Assembly (NCBI RefSeq): GCF_002865545.1
Contig: NZ_CP025543.1
Coordinates: 248,001 to 312,000 of the forward strand
Reading direction: 5' to 3'
DNA: 64,000 bases
DNA from: Spiroplasma monobiae MQ-1
GTDB taxonomy: Bacteria; Bacillota_I; Bacilli_A; Mycoplasmatales; Mycoplasmataceae
Below are positions 9,976 to 19,413 of the stretch, piece after piece. The translations under genes were made by a program, and so were the position numbers. A model generated the notes under the pieces. That model was given only the letters and a program-made list of their open reading frames with translations, ran no database searches and was not told the origin of the DNA. How positions within the stretch are numbered: position 1 is the stretch's first letter; each line of letters starts with the position of its first letter.

Positions 9976-11877
9976 TTATCATATTTTAATTCTTTTTTCT
10001 TTTTCCAAGTACATTAAATCACCTGGTTTTGTTTCATAGGTTTCATGGAATTCATCAATATTTATTAAAACCCCATTACATCTAAACTCTTCTGGTGAAT
10101 GCGGATCAATTAGTAATCTAGTATTTTTTAATTCAACTGTTGCTTTTCTCATTCAAACTGTTGCATAGTTTTCGAAAAATAATTTTATATCTTCCGGACA
10201 TTGTTCTTTGCAGATATCTAATGCAGCTGCAACCCCACTCAAGTCTCCGATATTTTCTCCTAAAGTTAATTTACCGTTAACTTTAGTTCCGTTAACCTCA
10301 TAATTATTGTATTGTTCAACTAATCTTTCAGTTCTTAAACTATATTGTTTATAATCGTCCTCTGTTCATCAGTTTTCAAAGTTACCATTTTTATCAAATT
10401 TACTTCCTTCATCATCAAAACCATGACTAACTTCATGCCCAATTACCGCACCAATTCCTCCTAGGTTTTTAGCTCTTGGTTCATTGATATCATAAAATGG
10501 TTTTTGAAGTATCCCGGCTGGAAAACAAATTTCGTTAGAGGTTGGGTTATAATAAGCATTAACTGTCTGAGGATCCATATATCACTTAGTTTTATCTACG
10601 GGTAAGTTTATCTCTTTCAATTCTTTTTTAATAAAGTATTTTGAAAGGTTTCTCATATTTTCATATAAATTTCCACCTTGTTCATAACTTTTTATATCTA
10701 TTTTTGAATAATCTTCAAATTTATCTGGGTATCCAATTTTTACTGTAAATGAGTTTAATTTATCAATAGCTTTTTCTTTTGTTGTTTCACTCATTCAATC
10801 TAATGATTTAATTCTATTAGAATAAATTCTTATTAAATCTTTTACCATTCCCAAAACATCTTCTTTTGCTTCTTGTGAAAAATGCTTTTTAATATATTCT
10901 TGTCCTAATAGGTCTCCAAGTCTAGAATTTGTAAATTCTACAGCTCTATCTATTTCTGGTCTCATTTCTTTAACTCCGCTAAATACACTTGAGTAATTAA
11001 AGTTTATTTGATATAAATCTAAACTTAATATTGAAGAATAGGCAACTAGAGTTTTTAATTTTAAAATGTCTTTCAAATCTTCTAATTCTATTTTTTCAAG
11101 CATCACATTTAATTTGCTCATAAATTTAGGTTCTGTTAAAATTCAAACCGAAGCCTTTGAATAACCTATTTCATTTAAGTATTCATCTCATCCAATAAAA
11201 GGACAATACACATTTAACTCTTTTGCTGTTACAACATTATAAATATTTTCAGGACTTCTTAATTCCTCTTGTTTCAACATACTTTGAGAAATTTCCTTTT
11301 CAAAGTTATAAACTAAATCAAATATATTGTTTGTGCTAAATTCTATTTTTGATGTTTTTGACATATCTTCCAAATAAACTTTATAAGCTGCTTTTATTTC
11401 TTTGTGTCTTGGATGGCTTTCTTCATAGAAATCTCTATCTGACATTCCCAATCCCATTGAACCAATTGATAATGCTCTAACATTACTATCTTTAAAGTCA
11501 GAATCAATTCCTTTTGAATGAAAATATGAAACGTTAAATTCTTTAAAACATTCAATTAAAAATTTAGTAAATTGTGATTTATCAGTTAAACCATCAATTT
11601 TTGAAATCAATTGTTTAATTGGTTCAATTCCCTGTTTATTTCTTTCTTCTTTATTTAAGTAGTTACTAAATAGGTTAACTATTTTTTCTTGATCAGAATT
11701 CAAAGAACTCATGTTCTCTTTAAATTCCAAAATCATTTCTTTTATATCATCTATTGATTTCTTGTGTAACATCTCAAAACTACCTCATGATGGATAACCG
11801 CTTGGTAACTCTGTAGTATCAATTCATTCTTTGTTCATATAATCAAAGAAATTATCTTGCGCTCTTACTTTTGACAT
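9976..11877 (-). CDS. pepO: M13 family endopeptidase (PepO-like)
   Basis: 633 residues on the minus strand, with several TGA Trp codons including one just before the stop (ending RIKIW, as neprilysin-type peptidases end in Trp). The zinc site HEVSH is at about residues 481-485 and the third ligand in GENIGDLSG (Glu541); VNAYYNP near 440 is the substrate-binding NAYY-type motif. No signal peptide is visible, so it is probably cytoplasmic, where PepO cuts imported oligopeptides. The start is ATG at 11877 with AAGGAG upstream. It is divergently placed from glpX. Confidence 0.95.
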
Positions 11878-11993
11878 AAATACATCTCCTTATTCATTAA
11901 AATGATTATAAAACTTATATTCAAATAAACAATAGCAAACACTAAAAGAAGCAAGTATTTATTTGTTATAATTAACGAGTAAGAGGTATTAAG

Positions 11994-13013
11994 ATGAATA
12001 GAGATATTGTTTTGTTGAGAACAGTTGAAGTGGCTGCAATTGCTTCATATAAATATATTGGTAAAAAGGATAAAGACTTGGTTGATCAAGCTGCTGTTGA
12101 AGCTTTTGAAGTTATGTTAAAAAACGAAAAGGGTTTTAAACTAAAGGTTGTAAATGGTGAGGGTGAATTAGATCAAGCTCCAATGTTATTTGTTGGACAA
12201 ATTTTAGGAGACTTGGAAGATCCAAGTGTTATGACATATGATGTAAGTGTTGATCCAGTTGAAGGAACACATCCAGCCGCTTATAACTTTGCAGGAAGCA
12301 TTGCAACTATTGCTTTTTCAAAAGAAAATACAATGTTACAACTGCCTGAAATGTACATGGAAAAACTATTTGTTAGTACAGATTTTATTGATCAAATAGA
12401 TCTATCTAAAGGTATTATTTCTTGTATAGAAGAAATGCAAAAACATGCTAATAGAAAAGATCTAAAATGCATCATTTTAGATAAACCTCGTCATAAAGAA
12501 GTTATTGAGAAAATGAATGAAATGGGAATAATAGTTCGCTTAATACAAGATGGTGATGTTCTTGCAGCAATTGATGTTGTAAATGGAGATGCAGATTTTG
12601 TTTATGGTATTGGAGGGGCTCCTGAAGGCTCTTTAATGGCCTCTCTTGCAATATCTTCGGGATGTAAAATGCAATCTAAATTAATAAGATATGAAGAAGT
12701 TTGACCCAACGAACAAGAAACCAAATTAAGAAAAGATAAAGAAAAGGCCTGATTGGATAAGTATAATTTAGATTTTGATTCTATATTAGATGATTTTGAT
12801 TTGGTAGCAGATAAAAGTGCAAGATTTTTTGCAGCAGGTTTAACAGCTGGTGGAAGTTTAAAACCCGTTGATTATAAAGATGGTAAATTCTATGTGAATG
12901 CATTTATGTCTTCTCATGGAATGGTTAGAAATATTGATTCTGTTTATGATATTGAAAAAGTAAATGTTTTAAAACCAGAAATTAAATTTTTGTTTGATAA
13001 ATACAAAAGATAA
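11994..13013 (+). CDS. glpX: Fructose-1,6-bisphosphatase class II (GlpX)
   Basis: 339 residues with two TGA Trp codons. The N-terminal RTVEVAAIASYKYIGKKDKD, the metal-binding region near residue 90 (VDPVEGTHPAA) and the GIGGAPEG block are characteristic of GlpX. It hydrolyses fructose-1,6-bisphosphate; class II enzymes may also act on sedoheptulose bisphosphate. In a fermenting mollicute this could feed the pentose phosphate pathway rather than full gluconeogenesis, which is inference. A TATAAT box lies at about 11962, and a GAGGT site precedes the ATG. Confidence 0.93.
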
Positions 13014-13055
13014 TTAATATAAAAGAATATAATAATTAAAAGAGAAGGTGAATGC

Positions 13056-13844
13056 GTGGATTCATTAACAAAAGTTTTATTAATAGCTTTGGTTTTATCG
13101 TTAATAGTATTATTAACTTTAAGGTTATATAATACATTTGTTTTAAATAGAGTTGTTGTTCATGAAATAAATTCAGCAGACAGTAACATCTCGAGTGGTA
13201 AAATAGAATCTATTATAGCTAAATTTAAAACATACTTAAGAGCAGAAGAGTTGAATATAAGTTATGGAGAAAATGAAAACTACTTGAGAGTAAATCAAAT
13301 GCTTAACAAAAAACATAAAACCATAGCAATTCCTAAATGAATAATGCCAAGTGTTGGTTATGAACTCGACTATATATTGGCAAGTATTTGATTTAATACA
13401 AAGTTATTCCAAAAGGATAGTGAGATAAAAAAATTTCAATTAATAATTAAGTGAATTCCTTTATTGCTGCACTTAGTTTATTACATAACTATCGTCATTT
13501 CTTTTCTTCTTTATTTTTTAAATAAAGAAGAAATAGTACAAAGTACTGGATCTAAGTTTTTAATTTTCATTTTTGAAAAGCCTGTCTTTGAATTAATAGC
13601 AGTAACTTCTTTTTTAGCTATTGTTATAGTTATATTTGCTTCAAATAATTTGAAAATGAGATTAGAAGAAAAATATGAAATGGAAATTATTCAATTTGTA
13701 AAAAATGAATGTGAAAGTTATAAAAAAGATATATCTGCAGCTAGAATATACTCAAAAGAGTTTGGGAAAATTGATTTTAAAATATTCAAATTTAATGCAA
13801 AAACTTCAAATTTGAAATTTGTAGGTCCTTTTACATTGCTTTAA
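13056..13844 (+). CDS. Membrane protein of unknown function, distantly YugP-like layout
   Basis: 262 residues if started at GTG 13056, which follows AGAAGGTG at five bases; a nearby ATG (13052) is in another frame that closes quickly. There is an N-terminal helix (about 5-27), a soluble domain, two more helices (about 137-160 and 175-200) and a soluble C-terminus. The order of parts resembles the membrane metallopeptidase YugP, but no HExxH zinc motif is present at the matching place, so it is not an active enzyme of that kind if related. I otherwise do not recognise it. Confidence 0.75.
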
Positions 13845-13878
13845 AAATAAAAAAATTGAGATTAACTCAATTTTTTTA
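13845..13878. terminator. Bidirectional terminator between 13056 gene and ppa
   Basis: AAAAAATTGAG and its complement pair across an ATTA loop, with A and T runs outside; it separates two convergent genes. Confidence 0.8.
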
Positions 13879-14442
13879 TTATCCCTGACCTAAGCCTTTT
13901 TCTTTTCATTCAGACATTATTTCTTCTTTACCACCTGGTTTAGAATATCTTTCTTTGTATTCAGCGTATCTTTCTGTACATTCTTTTAATTCGTGCATAG
14001 CTTCTTCGGCTGTTCCTCAACCATTAATTTTAACTTCTTTTTTTTGTAATGCTTTGTATTGTAAGAAAAAGTTTTCTATTTCGTCTTTTAAATGTTGTGG
14101 CACATCACTTAATGTTTTGTAAGCGTCAAATCTTCTGTCATCTGCAAAAACACCAAATAATTTTGTATCTATCTCTCCAGCATCAATCATTTTAATTGAT
14201 CCTAAAATTCTTACATTCACTCCAACTCCAGGAAGAGTTGGGTAAGTTACAAGACTTATAACATCTAATGGATCTCCATCTCAATCAAGAGTATTTGGTA
14301 CAAAACCATATTCTCCTGGATAAAAATTTGCTCCATATAGTACTCTGTCTAAACTAATTTCATTAGTATTAATATCATATTCATATTTGTTTGAACTACC
14401 TTTTGGTATTTCAACTATCATTTTTATTGTATTGTTTTCCAT
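13879..14442 (-). CDS. ppa: Inorganic pyrophosphatase, family I
   Basis: 187 residues. The motif DWDGDPLDV with the metal-binding aspartates (about residues 53-61), the KYEYD block and FADDRRFD are typical of soluble family I pyrophosphatases. It hydrolyses pyrophosphate from biosynthetic reactions in the cytoplasm. The start is ATG 14442 with GAGGAG upstream. The C-terminal tail (KPGGKEEIMSEWKEKGLG) carries a TGA Trp. Confidence 0.95.
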
Positions 14443-14475
14443 TGATAAAATCTCCTCTACAAAATAATTTTATAT

Positions 14476-14503
14476 TAAAAAAAGAAACTATATAAATAGT
14501 TTC
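14476..14503 (-). terminator. Terminator after ribU
   Basis: On the minus strand, GAAACTAT and ATAGTTTC pair just after the ribU stop, followed by a run of T. Confidence 0.75.
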
Positions 14504-15204
14504 TAAAATAAATGTTTATTAATTAGTTTTACAAGTATCTTTAAAGATACTGCCAAAAAAATTAAATTTAATATATATTTAATTAATGTAACACCAAAAC
14601 CAACCAATAAAAATAATAATCAACTCTCTTTTAGTATTTTTTCATAGTCTGGATAAATTAGTATATATAAATCAAATACAAATATGTCATTATATGACAT
14701 TGTAAATACTCCCGTTAAAAAAATAGATAATATACCTGAAATGATAACTATTCCAAGATAGTATTTAATTTTATTCTCGCTCTTAACTTTTAATAATCAA
14801 TATTTTTTTAAAAAGAAAAATGTAATAGAAAAAACAATTAAAAATGTAATATCAGCTAGTGTCATTGCCAAAACACCAACCCAGTCACTTCCACCAGGAA
14901 CTACTATTCTTATAGAATTAGATACAATACAAATAATAGATGCATATGTAAGATTTGTTGATATATATGCAAACATAATTCCAAAAAAGGACATTTCAAT
15001 TGTATATGTATTCATTATTAGTAAAAGTCCAAAAGTGTATTTATTGATAATTGTCAAAACTATTTCAAAAGCTAATAATAAAGAAATAAAAGCTATTTTT
15101 TTTATATCCAATTTATAACTATCTTTTAAAACTAAACGTCAATTATACTTATTTATCTCAGCAAAATCATATTTGTGTGATCAAAATCCGTATTGTTCTT
15201 CCAT
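14503..15204 (-). CDS. ribU: ECF transporter S component for riboflavin (RibU-like)
   Basis: 233 residues, with about six hydrophobic segments between residues 34 and 225 and a hydrophilic N-terminus of about 30 residues. It is a membrane S component that binds a vitamin and works with a shared energising module (EcfA/A'/T) not in this window. The substrate call rests on the FMN riboswitch immediately upstream on the same strand; riboflavin or FMN uptake is essential where flavins cannot be made. The start is ATG 15204, with AAAGGG eight bases before it, placed after the riboswitch-linked terminator. Confidence 0.82.
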
Positions 15205-15219
15205 TCGAAAAACCCTTTC

Positions 15220-15245
15220 AAAAAAACCCCTATTTAAATAGGGGC
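15220..15245 (-). terminator. Riboswitch expression-platform terminator
   Basis: On the minus strand CCCCTATTT and AAATAGGGG form a 9-bp stem followed by seven T. It lies between the FMN aptamer and the ribU start, where ligand binding would favour it and stop transcription. A competing small stem GCTTTATAAAGC lies next to it. Confidence 0.85.
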
Positions 15246-15290
15246 TTTATAAAGCAAAAAATTAAATCTCTAAGAATTTAAAAAAATTTG

Positions 15291-15412
15291 CTAGGCATTT
15301 TCTCACATCCGGACTGTACCGTCGGTTTCAGAATTCCACTGAATCATGCTCTTTTTGAGCTCATAGACTTTCACTATCGGTAAGGAATTTAACCTTGCCC
15401 CGAAAATGCTCA
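15291..15412 (-). ncRNA. FMN riboswitch (RFN element)
   Basis: Read on the minus strand, the segment has the conserved RFN blocks: CGGGGCAAGGTTAAATTCC, then TACCGATAGTGAAAGTCTATGA (compare the usual TACCGGCGGT...AGTCC), GTGGAATTCTGAAACCGAC, and GGTACAGTCCGGATGTGAGA. The closing P1 helix is GCATTTT (15295-15301) with AAAATGC (15403-15409). It senses FMN and controls ribU through the terminator downstream. Block order, spacing and P1 leave little doubt. Confidence 0.96.
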
Positions 15413-15445
15413 CAAAATAATTATAGACTAGCAATAAGAAAAAGT

Positions 15446-15492
15446 CTAAATTATAAAAATTATAAATTATAATTATAATTTTTATAATTTAG
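15446..15492. repeat. Perfect 19-bp inverted repeat between divergent transporter genes
   Basis: Arms 15446-15464 and 15474-15492 (CTAAATTATAAAAATTATA and its exact complement) flank a 9-base AT spacer. It lies between the FMN riboswitch leader (minus) and the His-rich membrane protein gene (plus). It has no following T run that would make it an ordinary terminator on either strand, so an operator or an RNA structure is possible. Confidence 0.7.
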
Positions 15493-15528
15493 TATATAAT
15501 TATTTTGAATTAAGAAGGAGAAATAAAT

Positions 15529-16365
15529 ATGGAAGAAAAAAATCACAAAATTCCAAATCATGACGATGAAACAGAAAAGAAAAAAGATCATTATCATGAT
15601 GAACACCACTTTGATTCTCTGGGTAACCATGACGATATCGATGATGGGGATTTTCATTGAAAAAATAGTTTATTTACAAGTAGAAGAAATTTAACATTCA
15701 AAATTACACTATCAGGAGTTTTTTTGGCTTTGGCAATAGCAATTTCTGCATTTGAAATGTGAATGGAATTTGTGTTAGATAAGATTCAATTTCAAGGAGT
15801 TTCAATACCTTTTAGAATCTTAGATCTAATTGTAATTACATTATCACTTTCGGCTTTAGGACCGATATTTTCGAGTTTGATTGCTTTTATTGCACCGTTT
15901 ATACATTTAGCAGATGGATTTCATAACCCAATATCTGTTGTAATTGATTGTGCTGGGTATTTTGTCTCTGTTTGGGTGATATGATTCTTTTATTACTTTG
16001 CTTTTAGAAACTCAAGTATTCACAAGCACCCAATAAATAGTGTTGACAAGTTTAAAAGATGAACACCAATGGTGGCATATGTTCCAATAATGTCTATATT
16101 GTATACAGTTATAGTTTTTGGGATGATGTATTTAAATTTAGAATTATCAAATTCAGGACATAACTATGATCATTCACTTTTTGTAAATAATATTTCACCA
16201 TTACATGAGGGACATGAGCATGGTGAATGGGAAGAGGTTGTTGAACATTTGGGAATCTTTATTGGAATAATTTCAGCAATTGAAATAGTTAGGTTTTCAA
16301 TAGTTTATTCATTATTTGCACTAGTAGAACCACAAGTTAAGAAAATCAACCACTATTACAAGTAA
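15529..16365 (+). CDS. Histidine-rich ECF-type S component (possible metal transporter subunit)
   Basis: 278 residues. Residues 1-45 are hydrophilic and rich in His, Asp and Glu (HYHDEHHF, GNHDDIDDGDFH). From TFKITLSGVFLALAIAIS (about 55-72) it has six or so membrane segments, with the FRILDLIVITLSLSALGP block seen in ECF S components. A second His cluster lies in a loop near residues 208-232 (GHNYDHS, LHEGHEHGEW). The clusters suggest a transition-metal ligand such as Ni, Co or Zn, but this is inference; the substrate is unproven. AAGGAG precedes ATG 15529. It is divergent from ribU and single-gene. Confidence 0.75.
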
Positions 16366-16445
16366 AAATAATTAATCTAATTTTTTTAATCAATATTTGT
16401 TAAAATCTATTTATAAGCATTAAATAGATTGGCGAGGAATCAAAT

Positions 16446-17468
16446 ATGGCAGGAAAAAAACCAATATATGTTTCTATGGATTTAGGAACAGCCTATACTT
16501 TAGTTTATGTAGAAGGTCAAGGAATCGTTTATAACGAACCTTCAATCGTAGCATACAGAATTAAAGAAAATAAAATTGTAGCAGTTGGAGCGGAAGCTTA
16601 TAAAATGATCGGTAAAGGTAATAAGAACCTAAGAATCGTTAGACCAATGGTTGACGGAGTTATTACTGATATTAAAGCAACTCAAGCACAATTAAACTAT
16701 ATCTTTGCAAAATTAAGAATAGAAAAAACTTTAAGAGGATGTGTAATGTTATTGGCATGTCCATCAGTTATTACTGAATTAGAAAAATCAGCACTTAAAA
16801 AAATTGCAACTAACCTAGGTGCATCAAGTGTATTTATTGAAGAAGAAGTAAAAATGGCTGCATTAGGTGGGGGAGTAAATATCAATGCTCCAACAGGAAA
16901 CCTAGTTGTTGACATGGGTGGAGGAACTACTGACGTTGCTGTTATATCATCAGGTGATATAGTTCTTTCAAAATCAATTAAAATAGCTGGAAATTACTTA
17001 AATGAAGAAATCTTAAAATTTGTTAGAGCACAATACGGAATGGAAATTGGTATTAAAACAGCTGAAACTATTAAAATAAGCATCGGTTCATTAGCAAAAC
17101 ATGCAGATGAAAAATCAATGAAAGTTTACGGACGTGATGTTGTTTCTGGATTACCAAGAGAGATCGAAATTACTCCAGAAGAAATGAGAGAAGTTTTAAA
17201 AGTACCATTATCAAGAATTATCGAATTGGTAGTTCAAGTTCTTGAAGCTACACCAGCTGAATTGGCTGGAGACATTTTCAGAAATGGTGTTGTCTTATGT
17301 GGTGGAACAGCATTAATAAAAGGTATTGCTAAATACTTTGGTGATACATTACAACTACCAACAAAAGTAGGAGAATCTCCATTACTTGCTGTTATTAATG
17401 GAACAAAAAAATACGAATCAGAAGTATTTGAAATGTTAAGAGCAGAAAAAAACGAATTAGATTACTAA
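16446..17468 (+). CDS. mreB: Actin-like protein MreB
   Basis: 340 residues, the usual length. Phosphate-1 (MDLGTAYTLVY), phosphate-2 (DMGGGTTDVAV) and adenosine (LCGGTALIKG) motifs of the actin fold are all present. MreB polymers support cell shape; spiroplasmas carry several mreB paralogues linked to helical form and motility, and most other mollicutes have none. This copy stands alone between a GAGG site and a strong terminator. Which paralogue it is cannot be told without a tree. Confidence 0.96.
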   Translation: MAGKKPIYVSMDLGTAYTLVYVEGQGIVYNEPSIVAYRIKENKIVAVGAEAYKMIGKGNKNLRIVRPMVDGVITDIKATQAQLNYIFAKLRIEKTLRGCVMLLACPSVITELEKSALKKIATNLGASSVFIEEEVKMAALGGGVNINAPTGNLVVDMGGGTTDVAVISSGDIVLSKSIKIAGNYLNEEILKFVRAQYGMEIGIKTAETIKISIGSLAKHADEKSMKVYGRDVVSGLPREIEITPEEMREVLKVPLSRIIELVVQVLEATPAELAGDIFRNGVVLCGGTALIKGIAKYFGDTLQLPTKVGESPLLAVINGTKKYESEVFEMLRAEKNELDY

Positions 17469-17492
17469 AAAAATGCCGTAAGGCATTTTTCA
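17469..17492 (+). terminator. Terminator after mreB
   Basis: AAAAATGCC pairs with GGCATTTTT around GTAA, directly after the stop codon. Confidence 0.88.
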
Positions 17493-17536
17493 TTGGGAAA
17501 TTATTGGAAAAAAATTCTAAAAAAAATTACATTTTT

Positions 17537-17566
17537 TATAACTTTTTTTATCTACTATGCTATAAT
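17537..17566 (+). promoter_or_regulatory. Extended -10 promoter for the 17573 RNA
   Basis: TGCTATAATG contains a consensus extended -10 (TG-N-TATAAT, hexamer at 17561-17566); a weak -35 (TTATAA) lies 18 bases upstream. No gene starts downstream on this strand before the terminator at 17724. Confidence 0.65.
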
Positions 17567-17572
17567 GAAATT

Positions 17573-17752
17573 GAAATTACAAGAGATTGTAATTTTACAT
17601 ATATCAATCAGGGATGTTGAAAAAAAGTTCAAAAGAATAACGTGATATCTAAATTTTAAAAGTAAATTCTCTAGTGTTTTTGGGATGAGTGAAATATTAG
17701 AAAAATTACTTTTATTTAGATATAAAAAATTCTCTTACGAGAATTTTTTTTA
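17573..17752 (+). ncRNA. Unidentified structured small RNA, about 175 nt
   Basis: This stretch between mreB and the ferredoxin gene has a consensus extended -10 at its 5' side and an intrinsic terminator at its 3' side (17724-17750), with no credible reading frame. It can fold into a 5' hairpin (AAATTACA with TGTAATTT), an ATATCA/TGATAT stem, and a long 18-bp helix (17645-17665 with 17706-17723) broken by a 3-nt bulge and capped by a loop of about 40 nt. The conserved blocks of tmRNA, SRP RNA, RNase P RNA and common riboswitches are absent. A 6S RNA seems unlikely as the ends do not close on each other. Confidence 0.5.
17724..17752. terminator. Terminator of the small RNA, shared with the ferredoxin gene
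   Basis: ATTCTC and GAGAAT pair around TTAC, with A tracts before and T tracts after, so it can act on the plus-strand RNA and on the convergent ferredoxin transcript. Confidence 0.8.
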
Positions 17753-17758
17753 TTTTAT

Positions 17759-17941
17759 TTATTCGTCACCTATTTTAACAGCACCAGTAGGACACACCAT
17801 TTGTGCTTCAACCAATTCAAGATCATTTTCATTAGCTTCTGCAAAACCATCTTCATCCATGAAAAGAGTACCAGTTTCATCTACTTGCACACATGCCATA
17901 CACCCTATACACATTGGTTTATCTATTCAAGTTTTTTTCAT
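17759..17941 (-). CDS. [4Fe-4S] ferredoxin
   Basis: 60 residues, too short and TGA-split to show under the standard code. The cluster motif CIGCMAC (C11, C14, C17) is followed by a fourth cysteine in VCPTGAV near the C-terminus, giving one [4Fe-4S] site; the second cluster of 8Fe ferredoxins is absent. GGAGATGA precedes ATG 17941. A possible user in this window is IspG, which needs an electron donor, but this link is inference. Confidence 0.92.
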
Positions 17942-18032
17942 AAAAATCATCTCCGTTTCATTAATATAATAACAATAATTTTAATTATTTCTATATTTAA
18001 TTTATAATATATAGGTTAATGGGGTGAAAAAA

Positions 18033-18710
18033 ATGAACCTAACAAGAATGGAAAGAAATAAGTCAATTCACGATAGGGTGAGAAAAGAAATTGCTTATAA
18101 AAAGAATGTTCAAGACGAAAAGTCTCTTATACATGCAACTTTTGAAAAACTTAAAAAAATTGATCCTGAATTCTTTAAGGAAAAATTGGCTTTATTTGAT
18201 GCTAAACATGAGTTTGAAAAACCATATCTTGATAGGGATAAATCATCAAGTTTATTTCCTGAAGAAATCAAGTATGAAATGAAACTAGAAATTTCAGAAC
18301 TTAAAAAGTTAGGTAAAAGCGAAGTGGTTTCGGCTCCTGCAGTAGAAGTTGAAGAAGAAGAACTAAACTTAAGAAGCGAAAAGTATAATAATTTATATAA
18401 TAGTTTACTTGCTAATGAAAAAAACTTTCAAAAAAACATTAACAAATTGAAAGAAAAACAAGCTGGTTTAAAAAATAATCCCCAAGATATTTCTATGACA
18501 ACTGTTCAACAAGTTAGAAGCAAAGATAATAGAAGTACACAACAAATGATCTTAGAAGTTAGTGAAAAAAATGAAAAAGGTCAAAATAGAGTTTTAAAAA
18601 ACTGAAAACTATATGAAAAAAAATATAGATTTAAATGAGCAATTCCGGTTTTAATTGTGGTTGCATTAATAATGACTTTAGCAATAATAATACCTATCTT
18701 TGTTGCTTAG
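18033..18710 (+). CDS. Tail-anchored coiled-coil protein of unknown function
   Basis: 225 residues. The first 190 are highly charged and predicted helical or coiled-coil, rich in Lys and Glu. After two TGA Trp codons the last 22 residues form one hydrophobic helix ending at the stop (AIPVLIVVALIMTLAIIIP), so the protein should be anchored by its C-terminus with the bulk in the cytoplasm. GGGGTG eight bases upstream favours ATG 18033 over GTG 18024. It precedes cmk by 13 bases and is probably co-transcribed. No family recognised. Confidence 0.75.
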
Positions 18711-18723
18711 AAAGGTAATGGAC

Positions 18724-19386
18724 ATGAAAAATATTAATATAGCAGTAGATGGCACTGCTGGATCTGGTAAAAGTTCTGTAATGATTAAAGTTGCTGAAAA
18801 ATTGAAAATGAATTTTATTGATACAGGTGTGATTTATCGTGCTTTTACAAAATTATGTATAGAAAACAATGTTGACTTTTTAATCGACCAAAAGATAGAA
18901 GAACAAATACAAAATTTTGATTATAAATATATAAATGAAAGTTCAATAATTGTTAACGGTGTTGATTTTGGAAAAAACATTTTTGATTATGATGTAGCTG
19001 AAAATATAAAATATGTTGCAAAGAACAATAAAGTTAGAGCATTTATGGTTGAATCGCAAAGAAAAATGGCACAAAGCAAAAATAATATTGTCATTGGAAG
19101 AGATATTACAACCGTTGTTCTTCCAGAAGCTGAATTAAAAATATATTTTGATTGTTCTGTTGAATCTAGAGCGAAAAGAAGGTTTGAGCAAAACAAAAGA
19201 AAAAATGTTGAACCTAATATTTATGAAGATATTTTAAGACAAATTCAACAAAGAGATGATTATGATAAAAAAAGAGAAGTTGGAGCTCTTAAGATTGCTC
19301 CAGATGCTTGATATTTAGATACAAGCAACTTTGATATAAATCAAGTAATAGAGCTTGTGTTAAAAAAAATAGAAGAAATTAATTAA
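18724..19386 (+). CDS. cmk: Cytidylate kinase
   Basis: 220 residues. P-loop GTAGSGKSS (about 11-19), the DTGVIYRAF substrate block and GRDITTVVLPEAELKIY are typical of Cmk, which phosphorylates CMP and dCMP. AAAGG eight bases upstream supports ATG 18724; ATG 18718 is too close to that site. One TGA Trp near the C-terminus. der follows after 27 bases, the conserved cmk-der order. Confidence 0.95.
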
Positions 19387-19413
19387 TTTAACAATTAAAA
19401 GAGGTGTAGAATC

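Noticed and set aside
15460-15657. Minus-strand frame of 65 residues
   Set aside because: It is the complement of the His-rich protein start and the inverted repeat, and it has no recognisable features.
17573-17752. 6S RNA or tmRNA
   Set aside because: There is no closing helix between the 5' and 3' ends as in 6S, and no tRNA-like part or tag frame as in tmRNA.
17685-17969. Plus-strand frames over the small RNA and the ferredoxin
   Set aside because: They are low-quality shadows of the minus-strand ferredoxin and lack ribosome sites.
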